From assembly GCA_032622095.1 (NCBI GenBank), contig CP136065.1, positions 208,674,151 through 208,738,150 of the forward strand: 64,000 bases of DNA, read 5' to 3'. Shown here piece by piece: positions 34,736-46,839 of this stretch. The position numbers and the translations under genes were made by a program. Under the pieces are notes generated by a model. That model worked only from the letters and a program-made list of their open reading frames with translations, had not been told where the DNA came from and did not search any database. This DNA comes from Siphonodentalium dalli. Lineage: Eukaryota > Mollusca > Scaphopoda > Gadilida > Siphonodentaliidae. The first letter of the stretch is position 1, and every line of letters starts with the position of its first letter.

Positions 34736-34930
34736 ATAACTTCACTGATGTTGGACATGAAACCCCATTGATGTTGGACATGAAACCTCATTGATGTTGG
34801 ACATGAAACCTCATTGATATTGGACACACAAAAACTCATTGATATTGGACACACAAAAACTCATAAACATCAAATGTTGGAACCCCTTCTGCAAACTCAT
34901 AAAATTGGACACAATATAAAGCTCATAATA
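34736..34930 (+). repeat. Short tandem repeat, 'ttgatgttggacatgaaacc'
   Basis: Three copies of a 27-bp unit, then variants with 'gatattggacacacaaaaac' in tandem. Confidence 0.8.
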
Positions 34931-35300
34931 TTTTTAGCTCATAAACAACATTTGTTGGTAGTACCGTGTGTCCGTGCGTCCGGAAATGGTTTCCGGATGA
35001 TAACTTTAGTTTCGGTTATTAGATCAAAAGCAAATTTAATAGGTTTGTTTATCAAGTCAAGGTCAAGTTCGAATATGGGTTTGCTCCGCCCATTTTTGCG
35101 AGAGTTATGGCCCTTTTTTTACTTAGAAAACCCCTGAAAGTTGGTTTCCGGATGATAACTTTAGTAGAGTGAATCGGATTCAAACCAAATTTGGTATATT
35201 ACTTTCTCCCAGCAAAACACAGGTCAAGTTCGAACTTGGGTTCTGCCCGACCATTTTTGGCAGAGTTATGCCCCTTTTTCGACATAGAAAATTAAGTTTT
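34931..35300 (+). repeat. 'Gagttatgcccctttt' repeat, copy 1
   Basis: Starts with 'ttgttggtagtaccgtgtgt' and 'ccgtgcgtccgg', followed by two modules of 'tccggatgataactttagt', 'caagttcgaa.atgggtt' and 'gagttatggcccctttttt'. The same modules form the larger array at 48.66-49.49 kb. Confidence 0.75.
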
Positions 35301-35987
35301 TCTTCTGTTTTTTGGTTTATTACTACCATATCATGTAATACTCTTACTACCATATCATGTAATACTCATTTCTGTTCTGTGCCCTGAAAATGTTTTTTAA
35401 ATCAGATTTATTTTCCAAATTATTGCATGTTTTGACATACTGTCAGTGCATTTTGTTTTCAATTGTTCAAAATGATTGCCTCAGTTCCTAAAAATATGCT
35501 GAAAGTCTATTAATTAATGGTTTAACCAAATGTTTTCAGATCCCACTGTATTTAGATTAATTATACTCAACATTTACTATATTACCCTATGTTAAGAAAT
35601 AAATAGATTTGGGGATATAGATAAGTTCAAGTGGAACAAGCAACATGAGCTTCTAGGAAAGAATTTTTTTCTTCGGTTATTTACTTAGAACTGGGGAAAG
35701 AACATTTAGAAAGCAATATGCACATGCAGCCCACAATATCATCGGATGGGTTTGAAAACCAGTTTTGTCCCATTTGTCTTACCTAAGTTATGCATCTTAG
35801 TTTAACAATTTATCATATGCGCAATAACTTGACCAGATATCAAGTGATCTATAACTGATCAATAACACATATCAATTAGCAACAATTTTGGGGGACAATG
35901 TTGATGGCGACTTTTTATTATTTCATAAATAATTCCCAATAAATTTGTTTACAAATGACATAAAAACAAACTATTTTAATTTAACAG
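35301..35987. other. No gene seen
   Basis: AT-rich. A 29-bp direct repeat 'ttactaccatatcatgtaat' plus 'actc' occurs at 35,320-35,368. Confidence 0.4.
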
Positions 35988-36132
35988 CTTGTCGCTTTGA
36001 CCTGATAATGGATCTGATACATCATTACAACATGCCACTACTGTATGGAAAAACAGAGACCGGAAAGTCAATGACAGCTTTCTGCTGTAATCGACTGGCA
36101 GGCTTGGAAGACAGAGACAAAAAGTTCTCACA
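35988..36132 (+). CDS. Orphan exon with Walker A (P-loop) motif
   Basis: Acceptor (taatttaacag) and donor (gtaagtg) bracket 145 bases, open in a phase 1 start / phase 2 end reading. The peptide contains LLYGKTETGKSMTAFC, which fits GxxxxGK[ST], the nucleotide-binding loop of P-loop ATPases. It is preceded by a helix (CRFDLIMDLIHHYNMP) and ends RDKKFS. Neighbouring exons with Walker B or sensor motifs are not found within several kb, so this may be one exon of a dispersed gene or a relic. I do not recognise the family. Confidence 0.45.
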
Positions 36133-37000
36133 GTAAGTGTAGATTAGGTAGATTTTTCTTCAAATATATAGAAACGTGTCTCACCTCAAGTGAATTACTG
36201 AACATAATTCTTGAATGTCAATGATTTCACATGAAATGACATAATTCACAAGTGACATCATTTTTATACGCCCTTTTGAAAAAAAGGCTGTATTATAGTA
36301 TTGGTCGGTCCGGGCGGGCGGGCGTCCGTCCGGGCGGGCGGGCGTCCGTCCGTCCGTCCGCTCTTAGTGGAGCGACAATGTGGGGTCTTCCTTGTGTCCA
36401 TATAGACAATGTGGGGTTGGTTTAGCATGTGGGGTCGACCCCACATGCTGTTCGTGATTGCTGTATTTTTCAACGTACTGGGGTTGCAGGATCAATAAAA
36501 AATAAACCCCATTACGTTTTTGTCCAAGCCCATGGACACTTTTCAAAATGGTTTTCGATGGACAACACCGTAACTCGCGAATTTGAAGCAATATCGCTGA
36601 TTATCGGATGAGAAGAGATTGCGCGAGACTTGACGAGATTTGCACTGCCATTTTGTTCTGACGTCGGCCGCCATGACGCCACGATCTACATAGAAGGTAA
36701 GTCAAATGGAAATCTTAATTTGTGTGAATCCTAGCCATGAGTTAAAATACTATAATCATCGTGCCATTTTCGCAATTATAACAATTCCAGAACATATCCC
36801 GATTTATATTTTGTTTTGGTGTTCAATTCCGAGAAGTTATAATGCCGTTTTGTCAAACTTCCGTCGTCTGGTGTGGGAACTATATTTAATCTGAAGGAGT
36901 GACATATCTTGCATGAATCCGGTACATTTTTCCTCAACTAGGCATTTTGTAACAGTGTTACAATTGTTTAGTTAGAGTTTAATCGGATTTAGACGTCCCT
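36133..37000. other. Repeat edge and GC-richer block
   Basis: A (cgggcgg)/(cgtccgtc) simple repeat lies at 36,308-36,362, the GGAC-type tail of a repeat on the minus strand ('aaaaagggcgta' next to it). A possible non-coding first exon ends at 36,695 (ctacatagaag|gtaagtc). It follows a GC-richer 'gacgtcggccgccatgacgc' and the only ATG there is soon stopped. Confidence 0.4.
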
Positions 37001-37002
37001 GC

Positions 37003-37345
37003 ATGTCACCATAAGTAAGTATACCTCCTATCCCTTCTTACACACCCTCCCCACATATACAGGGACGTAACATCCCCCCCCCCCACATACAGGGACGTAA
37101 CATTACCTCCCGCCGTTGTTGTATTTGTTGTTGCAAGAATGGATATTAACCTGGCCATAAGTACTAGTAGTCACCATAAGTAAGTATACCTCCTATCCCC
37201 TCTTATACACCCTCCCCACATACAGGGACCCTCCCCACATACAGGGACGTAACATTACCCCACCCCCCCCACATACAGGGACGTAACGTTACCCCCCGCC
37301 GTTGTTGTATATATATTTGTTGTTGCAATATATGGGATTAACCTG
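37003..37345 (+). repeat. Tandem duplication with C-rich runs
   Basis: The block 'caccataagtaagtatacct' to 'gttgttgcaa..atgg.attaacctggcc' occurs twice (37,009-37,157 and 37,173-37,347). It contains several copies of 'cccccacatacagggacgta'. Confidence 0.8.
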
Positions 37346-37347
37346 GC

Positions 37348-38130
37348 CGGACAGGCCGCGTAGGTTTACATATGCATGTAGTTGTTTTATTTCTTGATAA
37401 CCTAGCTTCCCCAAACATCACTGGGTCCGACAATAGTGAACTGTCCGGTTTGATGACTGCCGCCATTTTAATCCGACAGATTTGTGACGAACCCTAATCT
37501 CCTTGATGAACCCGCCATCTTAATCCGACAGTTTTATGACGAACCCCAATCTTCTTCATGAAACCGGCATCTAAAATCTTCTATGCATGATTTACCACGC
37601 ATAGGCCTAATGATATATTTTATTGCAACAGTTATAGTTCTGAATAGGAGTAGTGGTTGTGGGTGTGGGCTAACCACGTACAGGATTCTCGATATGGCCT
37701 CATTTTAACTTTTAATTTAAAACACAATGAAAAGAAACAATTTTTACAAATATTTTCATTTCTTCTTTTTTCTTCTCATGTGTTGTTGTTTCTCACTTGA
37801 AGATGGGGGAGATGTTGTTTGTCTAGGATGTTGTTCATTACGCCGATATTCTTCTTTCCATAATTTGTGCTCTTTGTTAATTAAAACCTTGAGAAACATT
37901 AATTTTGCTGACCTGGTCTCCTGGCCACCAGCAAGTGGGCGTGTCCCGATTGTCAATCTCACACGTAAGCGCACGATTGGTGATGTTAAATACACTGCCC
38001 ACCAATTGCAGTCAATTATTGCTTTCTCACGTGACTTAACCATTTGCGCCGGTGTGCTTTCTTAATAACATATCAGATGAATTTTTGTAACCGAGTTATT
38101 AACATCGAGCGCAAGTTTACTGTCTGAGCC
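37348..38130. other. Upstream region of the 38.1-kb exon
   Basis: Holds a 'cgccattttaatccgacag' / 'cgccatcttaatccgacag' direct repeat (37,461 and 37,507) and an E-box cacgtg at 38,028. A promoter for the 38,131 ORF is likely here, but no core element is distinct. Confidence 0.35.
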
Positions 38131-38810
38131 ATGCCAAAACTCACAGAATCGCCGAAAACACCGACCCGAAAGCGTCCGCGTTATTTTACGCCAACAAAAG
38201 ACAGTTCGGCAGACTTCAACCATGCAAAAAAACGGATAGTTGGCACATCTGACTTCAGAGTGTTAACTTCCAGTGATTTAGTACTCTTTTTGTGTGCGAA
38301 GTATGGGTTTGCTGCCGTGTCTTTACTACATGCAGTTATCGGAGTGATCGCAGAGAAATTCCCTCATCGCGAGCGATATATGGTCCAGATTTTGAAGTCG
38401 GCCGGCGTCACGTTTGAAGAAGACATTTCGCATATCACCACAACCCTGGAGATCGACACTGTGCCGATGGACATTCAGAGTCATCTCCGGAAAGCGTCAA
38501 TCGACTACTCAGAGCCCATGTTGTGCTTCCTACAACCAAAGTTGGATAGATGTCTGCGGAGTACATGTACCGGCACGCTATTCGCACCAGCCGAAGAAGT
38601 GTCAGCAGTAACGCTCTTCACCCTTGACGGTCCAAGGCCTGGTCTAAGATCGAACTTGAAGTGCCGAGTGTGCCATTCCCGATACTATTTGGACAGGTTC
38701 CGTGAATGTAACGGGAACTTCAAGTACTATCCAGAAAGACCAGACTATGTGCGGGCAACGAACAGGGTATTCATCACAAGGGACATGTTTGAGTTGTTGT
38801 GCGAGTCTGA
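38131..38810 (+). CDS. Long first exon, N-terminal Cys-cluster protein (possible KDZ-transposase type)
   Basis: ATG at 38,131 opens 226 codons that run to a GAGTCTGA|gtgagt donor. The start MPKLTESPKTPTRKRPRYF is basic and nuclear-signal-like. A helical region follows (VLFLCAKYGFAAVSLLHAV). Near the end LKCRVCHSRYYLDRF then YYPERPDYVRA forms a Cys-pair module. I associate that order (charged N-terminus, LFTLDGPRPG, C-x2-C, YYPE) with the cysteine clusters preceding KDZ (Zisupton-like) transposases; this is from memory and unverified. No KDZ catalytic core appears between here and 42.8 kb. The exon may belong with the PHD gene that follows (42.8-46.0 kb) or be a relic. Confidence 0.5.
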
Positions 38811-40574
38811 GTGAGTGTTTTCAAATTAAGTCATTTTAATATGGTTTCACCTCTAAATAATTGCAACACAAAGTTTCTCAGTGAGAATAAGTACTTTAAC
38901 CACCACAAGCAACATACTAAAAATAAAAAATAATCAAGAAGGGCGAAATTGGAGAATTTTGTGAAATAATTAGATATGTCAAAATTATGTAAAATACTCA
39001 ATTTATGGCTTTTCAAGAATGTTTATAAAAAACTTTAATTCACAAGGCCTTCCATTTATATATTGTAGAGTACACGTACAGCCCTGATTACAGAACAGAA
39101 AACCTTTTCGTTGAGTCTTTTTTTAGTTATATGCCGACAAAATTCTCAATTTCTCAAAATTAGTTAAAATACATTTTTATGGTCTTGTATTTTAAAAACT
39201 AAAGAAAATTGAAGTGATTTCTTGTTGTTTTAGTCATTTCCTATTTAGGTTGTCCACAAAATATGAATTATTTATGCATCTATTATTGAGGGGACAAAAA
39301 TATTCTCAAAAAAAATGTGTGTTCCGGCAATTTGTCCGAGGTCCTGAACCGGGGTTATGAAATAGCATATTTGAGGTCACACGACTCAATAAATATATAC
39401 TCATTTCCCCTGTATTTCTCATGATCACTTGAGTATTTACGGTTACAGGCCTACACACACTGTGAAGGAATTTCCAAAATCATGGTGTGCTAAATTTTTA
39501 TGCGCCGCGATTTTATTTCTGTGTAAACCGATTCATTTTCCGAGTAAACCGGACACACAGCGTGTACTGTTAAATCGGTAATTATACCACTAAAAGTTTT
39601 TTTTATATATTAAGTACCGATTGCTCTAAGAAGGGGTGAATAATAGTATATGACTGATAAAGATTGCGCAGATCTGGTAATATTATTTTGCAAATAACTT
39701 CTTCTTCTTCGTGTTCCAGTAAAAGTCCTGGCAGATGTGTATTTCTGTTGGGACAATATCGCACTATATTTTAGTATAAATATAATGTTCTATAATGTGT
39801 TTCTAGGAAATGGACAGTCACATGGCCATAGGCCTATTGACTTTAAATATGAGTTGTTAAAGTTATTTAATTGTATCCATTGACATAGCTTTAAGTGGAA
39901 AGCTAATAGTGTTTTTTTTGTTTTTATCAAATAAAGCTTTTTGTGAAAGTGTTGGTCAAGGTCACGATCAGAAACGAAAGTAGAAATAAAAATGTTTTTT
40001 CCGCTGAAAAATTCGCGAAATTATCGTTTTCTATATCGGCGAAGTTATGGATAATTAATGATTTATCCTTCCGTTCTCTCAGGGTAATTTTGTGGTTTAA
40101 TCATACAATAAAATCATGTGGATAATGTTCACATGTTGTCATCATTTGTTACGTTAAATTTCTGCTTGAAAATGGTTTATTCATCGTATCGGTCACCTAT
40201 TGTCGATCTAAATATTAGTATTTTAAAGATCGAGATCACAGTTGTTGGAAATTATTATCAAAATCCAATGATAAATACACACACCATTACATCATTAATA
40301 ATAATATATAGACAAGTATGAAAAGCTGGCCAATTTATTGGATTCAGAGTTTAACTGGACTCCCGCTACCACAAGTCCTATTTCAGCATACAAAATGTAT
40401 CAATTGTAATAATATTTTTTTGCACTCAATCAACTATATATATGTCTTGAAAGTAACACTGCAAATCCGAAATGATTTGGCATTTCTTGCAACATTTATC
40501 AGGTCTGGCAAATGTGAGAATACAGCTACAATATTTAGCTGTATTCAGCTAACTTAGCTGTACATATTCAGCTA
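38811..40574. other. Intron-like, no exon recognised
   Basis: AT-rich. A (cttctt) run precedes 'cgtgttccag' at 39,700-39,720. No open segment with matched splice sites convinces me. Confidence 0.35.
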
Positions 40575-40787
40575 CAGTAATGCCCAAAGTAATTGACCAC
40601 TTAACCACATCAGAATTATGGGTAACTTTTCAGGATTTAGTCGGAAATATGGCTTGTTGCCATTCATCCGAAAGCTCTCGACGAGAGATTTGCACTGAAT
40701 GACAACAAGCCATATTTCCAACTAAATCCTGAAAAATTACCCATAATACTGCTGTGGTTAAGTGGTCAATTACTTTGGGCATTACTG
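40575..40787. mobile_element. TA-flanked 213-bp palindromic MITE, copy 1
   Basis: CAGTAATGCCCAAAGTAATT at the left pairs with 'caattactttgggcattactg' at the right. TA duplication at 40,573-40,574 and 40,788-40,789. The arms are nearly complementary over the whole length. A second copy of the same length is at 50,655-50,867 and a deleted one at 60,128-60,204. Confidence 0.85.
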
Positions 40788-41600
40788 TATATATTATACT
40801 CTCAAACCGGCTGTTTTTCGATAATAAACTAGAAGTGCTAATTTGGGCATCAAAATTAAAGGCACGCGAGGCCTTAATTGTCGAAAATATTAATATTTGT
40901 TCCAAACACCGTAAACAGACAAAAACATTAAAACGCATACAGTTTCGTTCATATATACCATGACCATCGCGTAAACAGCATGTTATCATAAAGACCTACT
41001 ATATTTTACCTAAGCAAAAGCCTGATTGTGTTATAGAAGACAGCACATTGTTACTGGCTAATCACACACAAATGATATAAACGCTCTTTATTAGTTCCAT
41101 ATCAGGAATTCACCAACAAAGAACGCTCTTTATGTTTACCATCATAATATAAACAAACACAAGAAAAGTAACTTTTTATGCTCTTGTTTACATAACAAAA
41201 GTCAATCATATGACAATAACATACTGTTTATGCGATATTTCTTATTTGTATACTGACAAAGTCTGTCAACACTTTGATGTTCTTTCTGTTTGTGGCGGTT
41301 TTTTTACGGGTGGAAATATTTTCACAGGATACCCACCGCCAAGGCCAACCGTACCTTTAAGCTACCATATTCTCCGGTTACCCTCAACCAAAATCAAATT
41401 CGTCACTTTTTTTCTGACAAAGTTTTGCCTTTTGTCGACACGGCAATTGTGATTATGTGTGAAAACTTACTACGGCGGTCGATATCGGTCATAACGGTTT
41501 AATAACTCTCTTATGCAATGCTGAATACCTTGAAAATGCATTAAATACAATATTTATCACCAAAGATGGAACATCTTAATCATTCCCGGTGTAACACGTC
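40788..41600. other. No gene seen
   Basis: AT-rich. Contains 'gaacgctctttat' inverted/direct pairs near 41,080-41,130. A short ORF at 41,290-41,502 has no recognisable motif. Confidence 0.35.
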
Positions 41601-41603
41601 ATC

Positions 41604-41697
41604 TCCCCCCCCAGGATATCTCCCCCCCCCCCTCCCGGGGGGGAAGATGTCCTAGGATATCTCCCCCCCCCCACCCTGGATATCTCCCCCCCCCCAT
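41604..41697 (+). repeat. C-homopolymer tandem repeat
   Basis: Three to four units of 'ggatatctccccccccc' with C runs of 7-12, partly inverted at 'cccgggggggaagatgtcct'. Confidence 0.85.
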
Positions 41698-42013
41698 GTA
41701 CGACTAAAAAATAATTTCACTCATATGATATCGTTTGGTTCTGAAATGGCCATAAAAAAAAAATTGAGATTAATTTTTTTTTTTATTAATTCTGTCATCT
41801 CTGGTGATTATTTCCAAGAATGAAACCAAATCAATATTTAATTACAATTAAAACAAGTTCATGACTTGTATGGTGTGTATGTGCCTTTAAATAAAGGCTT
41901 ATGAGGGTGGCCCTTAAACTTCCATCCAAGAAATAACATGGCAGCTGCATGTATGCACCATTTGTCAAAATATGTGATAATTTTAGATCCAGTTGGCTTT
42001 TACATTCCCTTAA

Positions 42014-42327
42014 CCTCTTCGCTGCTATGACGTCCGTAACTATTACGGACATAAAAGTGCACGCCGTGTGCTATATGGTCCGTAGGTACTACAGACCTTC
42101 TTCAGCACACCAGCAGTAGGCCATTATACAAAACTGGAACTCGGAGATTAGTGCATCGGAATAACTGTATCTCGACGTTTCAAACAGTGTATGATGTTCC
42201 ACGATTGTGAACGATAATAGCCTTTCAGCTGAGTTAGTTTTATGGTTCTTGAGACATTCCCGCTATATTTTCCCATTGGAAAATGGCATTAACGTCAACG
42301 TCATAACGTCATTTAGCAGCGAAGAGG
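42014..42327. mobile_element. TTAA-flanked MITE (piggyBac-like), 314 bp
   Basis: CCTCTTCGCTGCTATGACG at the left pairs with 'tagcagcgaagagg' at the right. TTAA flanks both ends (42,010-42,013 and 42,328-42,331). The CC start plus TTAA duplication is piggyBac-type. A small palindrome 'gtccgtaactattacggac' is near the left end. Non-coding. Confidence 0.75.
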
Positions 42328-42798
42328 TTAATAAGAACAGTCAAAGATAGAATTACATCAACCCTCTGATCAATGTAACTGGATATGAGCGTGTACCTAA
42401 TTGCCATTGATCCATTTGTATCCATTTGTATCATGGCAATGTATGTGATACATTTGGAAAATGCCCCTCCAATCATCATTCAATTATGAGAGTAAATTCA
42501 TTTAAAAAAAATTCCACAAATTTTTACTCAGTAAATCTAAACTCCAGTAACTATAACTGCTAATTTCACAAAACATTCCGTTCAATAATGGGGAGATTTT
42601 CAGACAACATTTGTAACTACATGCATGACGTTCACAATCATTCGGACTATGCTTTCACATTTTACCTCATGCTAACACCTTGTGTGGTTCTTTGTCCGAA
42701 AATAAAAGAGAAGACTCAGCAACATTCCTTGGGATGGGGGCATATGCTAAGTATTACATGTGGTGTCTTTAATATACAGTTTTGTTTGATATTTTCAG

Positions 42799-45700
42799 AT
42801 ATTGTCCCTAGTTGGCTTATCTTCAATGGAGGATGAAGTCGACCATTATGTCAAGGACGTCATCCTCTAACAACATGCCGATGTCCTCAACGAGGAAATG
42901 ACAATGACACAAGATATGCAGTCCACCTCAGAACAAGCTGGATGGAAGATTGTTCAATATGTTGATGATACCAAGAACCATGTCGGAGATGAGGTAGACT
43001 CATTTATGCTCATTATCCCCATTCTCTAATTGTACTCTCGTATGTGTAAATATTGAAGAAATAGATCTGCAGTCTCTTTTCTGAAATACTGCCTCAGTTA
43101 TATCCTATTCGCTCCCAAATTATAACAGATTTCTTTAGCCAGTGTAAATGTGACCTATATCATTTGAGGTTGAGAGTGAACATACTATTATAGTATGCTC
43201 TTTAGTGGTAAAAGGAAACTAATCTCTTACATGTTAGGTAACTATCTATATCATATTTTGCTTACTGTAGTTATGTTTGACAAGGATTTCTTCAAGTTTA
43301 TTTAATAATATGTTGCTATCATTCTGACTTTTCAACTTATTTTTTATTCAGTTTGCTTTATTTGATTCTGTAATTTTCTTCTCATATGAATAGCCTTTAT
43401 TTAGTTTTGAAATATTTAAAACATGTTTCGTAATCAAATTAAAAAAATTTGCCTTCAGATTGACTAATCAACATATCTCACAAAACATTTGAACTTTGTA
43501 TGAAATAAATTAATTGTTTTACTCTTGCATATTACATTTTTTATAACAAAGCAAAATGTTTGTTTTGTAGATCCACAACCATATTCGGTTGAAGAATGGT
43601 TCTTTGATGAAGCATTCCTCATTACCTGGCAACGAGGAGATGAGGAAAGCCATGAAGGCAATAAATCAGGGATCCATAAAGTTCCGGACGACAGGGAGAT
43701 TCAACGAACCAAAACCCGTGAGATGCAGCAAGTTAGTCTTAACCTTCCTGTCTGAAGATGCCAGGGCTAGATTAGAAGGTAACTTGAATTAATTTGTTTT
43801 GAAAATTGATTTACGAACTTGGGCATATAGTTTGCTGACGATAATTTAATTTAACGTAAGCAAATTAAATGTTTTTGTAATTTACTTCTTGCTATGTTGA
43901 TTGTTGAAGAATGGTCTTTGTTTATTTGTTTTGTGAAATGTCAGTCGCAAACAAAATATAGTTTCTAGTTTGCCTCATAAAAAAACTCTTTTCTTCTATG
44001 TATTCACATTTAATTGGTAAAATGGTTACTGAACATGACAGTATATCTGACTAGCATTTCATTATTACCTGCATGAATGTTAAATTGGTGAAGGATAAAT
44101 AGCAATGTATTTATTGAACGAACTGACATGTTTATTACCATATTCCATTTATAATTTTGATTTACAGGACTCCTTGGTGCTGACCCAGCTGACCCAGATG
44201 ATCCATCTGATATACAAGGTAATTAAAATATTTAAAGTGGAAAACCTGATTAATCTAAAATTCATATGCGCTTGGCACATTCTTCAAGTCAAATAGTCAA
44301 ATCCAAATAGATGCATAATCTGATTAAGCCCCCCCCCCCTACTATTTATTTGGATTCGGGGGTAAAATATGGTCGATGAACCCACCTATCAAAACTCTAT
44401 TAGATATAAATTGTTGAAATCTATTGTTTTTCACTATCAAGACTTATTAGCGGCCTAGAAAAACGTTGACGACCAAATGGTCTCGGACCAAATTGCGGAT
44501 GATGCTCGATAACTCTAAAATCAAGAGGCTTTGTGTTGATAAAAAGGCCAAATTTCAATGATAAATAAAAAGTTTAGTGGTTAGCATTATTTTTGGACAA
44601 TTAATTGATTCTTATAACTGAAGAGTCATTTAAAAATGTTGTTGTTGTCGGCATTTGATTATATAGGGACTATCAAATCAGATTGGGTACCTTAAATTTT
44701 AGAAGTAAATATTATTATAATGTGACTCAACATTGAAACGAGAACTAATGATTGTGATATTTTTCAATTATAGATCTTTCAGACCATGAGAATCACGGCG
44801 ACCAGCTCATGCTTGATGAAGTCCGTGTTGCAGATGCTGGTAAGTGAAATGTCTAATGTCCACACGAATAGTTTACATTCGCATTATGTCGCATTGTGTC
44901 TCATTGTGGGAAGAAACAACGAAAATTAAATGAATAGATTACATAAATCTACAACAAACAAAAGGAAAACTGTCCTAAATGACTCATTTTCCAGAGCAAT
45001 AAATTAAATATCCCGAATGTTTGGCATACGAGGAGTAGCTTTGTGTAAAAATTAAAAAAAAATTAAAATATTCATAGTAGGGTAAAACTATTTTTTTTAT
45101 ATGGTTTATAACATTTTAATGTAACATTCATTGCTCATTCCTAGATTTGAAATAAACTCATAAATGCATGTTATACACCCATGTTTATCAAGCTTAATAG
45201 CAAATGAATATTAGTATGATTTAGAGATTTCTATTTTAATTTTGTCTTACAGGACCCGTTGTTGACGAGGAGATTGCAGAGGAGATTACATCCAATATAC
45301 AAGGTAATTCATATATTTAAAATTATTTTCCAACATGTATCATGCAATTACATGACGTCAAATTATCTAAATATTCCACAATCTTAAAGGGAATTATAAC
45401 ATCCCTAACTGTAAAACCTAAGTTTGATGAAAATTCTAAAGACATGTGTTCTTCAATGCCAAATGAGAGTGAGAGTAAGTAAAATTCAATACTATTATTA
45501 ACAAAATAGTCACCAGCTCGCTCTGTGATAGTTTTTGCTGATGACAGTAATGTTAAGCAAGTCTCAAATTCTGAAGTGAGAACACACATAAATGTCACAA
45601 TTAAATGGTATGTTGATTTACTTTTGATATTTTATTAACTTCTACCAAATTCAAATCAGAAAAGGGAAATTCATTAGTCAATTTTAGTTTATTCCAACTC

Positions 45701-45972
45701 TCACCCTTTCCCTTGATTGAAAATGTTTCCAGAAGTTTGATGTTGCTAACGTCTGGTAATTATGAACTCCATTTTTTTTAACTTCAGATGTGAATCTGCC
45801 ATTAGCTGTTCCCACATCGAATGAAGAATATTGCATGTGCAGAAAGGGAGAGAGCGGGCGAATGGTATTCTGTGAGGGAGAAAATTGTGCGATAGGATGG
45901 TTCCATTATAAATGTGTTGGAGTGAAGCGGGCACCAAGAAAACAGTGGAAGTGTGATGCATGCATGGAGTGA
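42799..45972 (+). CDS. Small-exon gene ending in a PHD finger
   Basis: Exon candidates: 42,799-42,993 (degraded, in-frame TAA before QHADVLNEEM; then QSTSEQAGWKIVQYVDD), 43,571-43,778, 44,168-44,218, 44,774-44,839, 45,253-45,303 and 45,788-45,972. The last five join in frame; three inner ones are symmetric phase 1-1 acidic linkers (GLLGADPADPDDPSDIQ). The 43.57-kb exon holds LPGNEEMRKAMKAI and VLTFLSEDARARLEG, family unknown. The terminal exon encodes EEYCMCRKGESG, MVFCEGENCAIGWFHYKC and WKCDACME: a C4HC3 PHD finger, usually a reader of histone H3 tails. Stop at 45,970-45,972 and AATAAA at 46,107. The first exon of this gene may be 38,131-38,810. Its start is unresolved, and the stop in the 42.8-kb piece suggests decay or a wrong boundary. 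Confidence 0.6.
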
Positions 45973-46228
45973 AACAGTTGTGTATTGTGATGTGTGTTTA
46001 ATTTCAGTATGTATGTGCTAAAGTTTGTTATTGAAGTAATGTTGATTTATTGTTCTTTGTATTGTCTACATAATTATGTCAAGTTGTTTGTCGTTTCTAA
46101 TTTATTAATAAACTTGTATTGAAGCAAAGAGTACTTATTCATCTTTCTCACAAATAAACTGATGCTAACTTCCCCATCCCTAAATTAGACACATTTTTCT
46201 ATTTATTTTATATATATATGACTATTAA

Positions 46229-46356
46229 CTGTCATGTGGACTGTTTTTATGGAGATGTAACCGTGAGGTAAGTGGTCATAAATTGTGCACAATTACATAC
46301 AAGTTATGACCACTTACCTCACGGTTACATCTCCATAAAAACAGTCCACATGACAG
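46229..46356. mobile_element. TTAA-flanked perfect palindrome MITE, 128 bp
   Basis: 53-bp arms starting CTGTCATGTGGACTG are exact reverse complements around a 22-base loop. TTAA lies on both sides (46,225-46,228 and 46,357-46,360). Perfect arms imply recent insertion or ongoing correction. Confidence 0.8.
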
Positions 46357-46360
46357 TTAA

Positions 46361-46839
46361 TCCTTATATTTATCTACATTCAGCGAAAAAGCCGCTTTGG
46401 TAAATGTATTTAAATCGAAAAGTGTATCGTGACAAAACCAGCCCAAAAAATATCCCAGAGCCCCTGATAGCACCCTTGGCAAAAGTTAACAGGAACAATT
46501 CCTTTATATTGAAACCTGATGACTTGTTAAGTCAATCCGGCGCGAGTCCAAATGCGCCAAAACATTACACGTTCTTCTTTCCGAAACCTATGACGCGGTG
46601 ATGTAATATTGGGGCTGCAGTTATGAGCTCTTGCATATCTATACTCTAATGATCGAGGTGCGCCTGCGGCGCATAAGATTCTTATACATATTATTTATGT
46701 GGGCAGTAGCCTCTATAGGGACGCCTGCGGCGCATAAGATACTTGTAACACCCGTCTACGAGCGGTCTCTCTGGTATCTCAGAAATAATGTAACACTTGT
46801 AACGCATTGTAACATGTCGCTACACTGAACACTGTAGAA
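46361..46839. other. No gene seen
   Basis: Contains 'cgcctgcggcgcataagat' twice (46,661 and 46,721). Short ORFs only. Confidence 0.4.
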
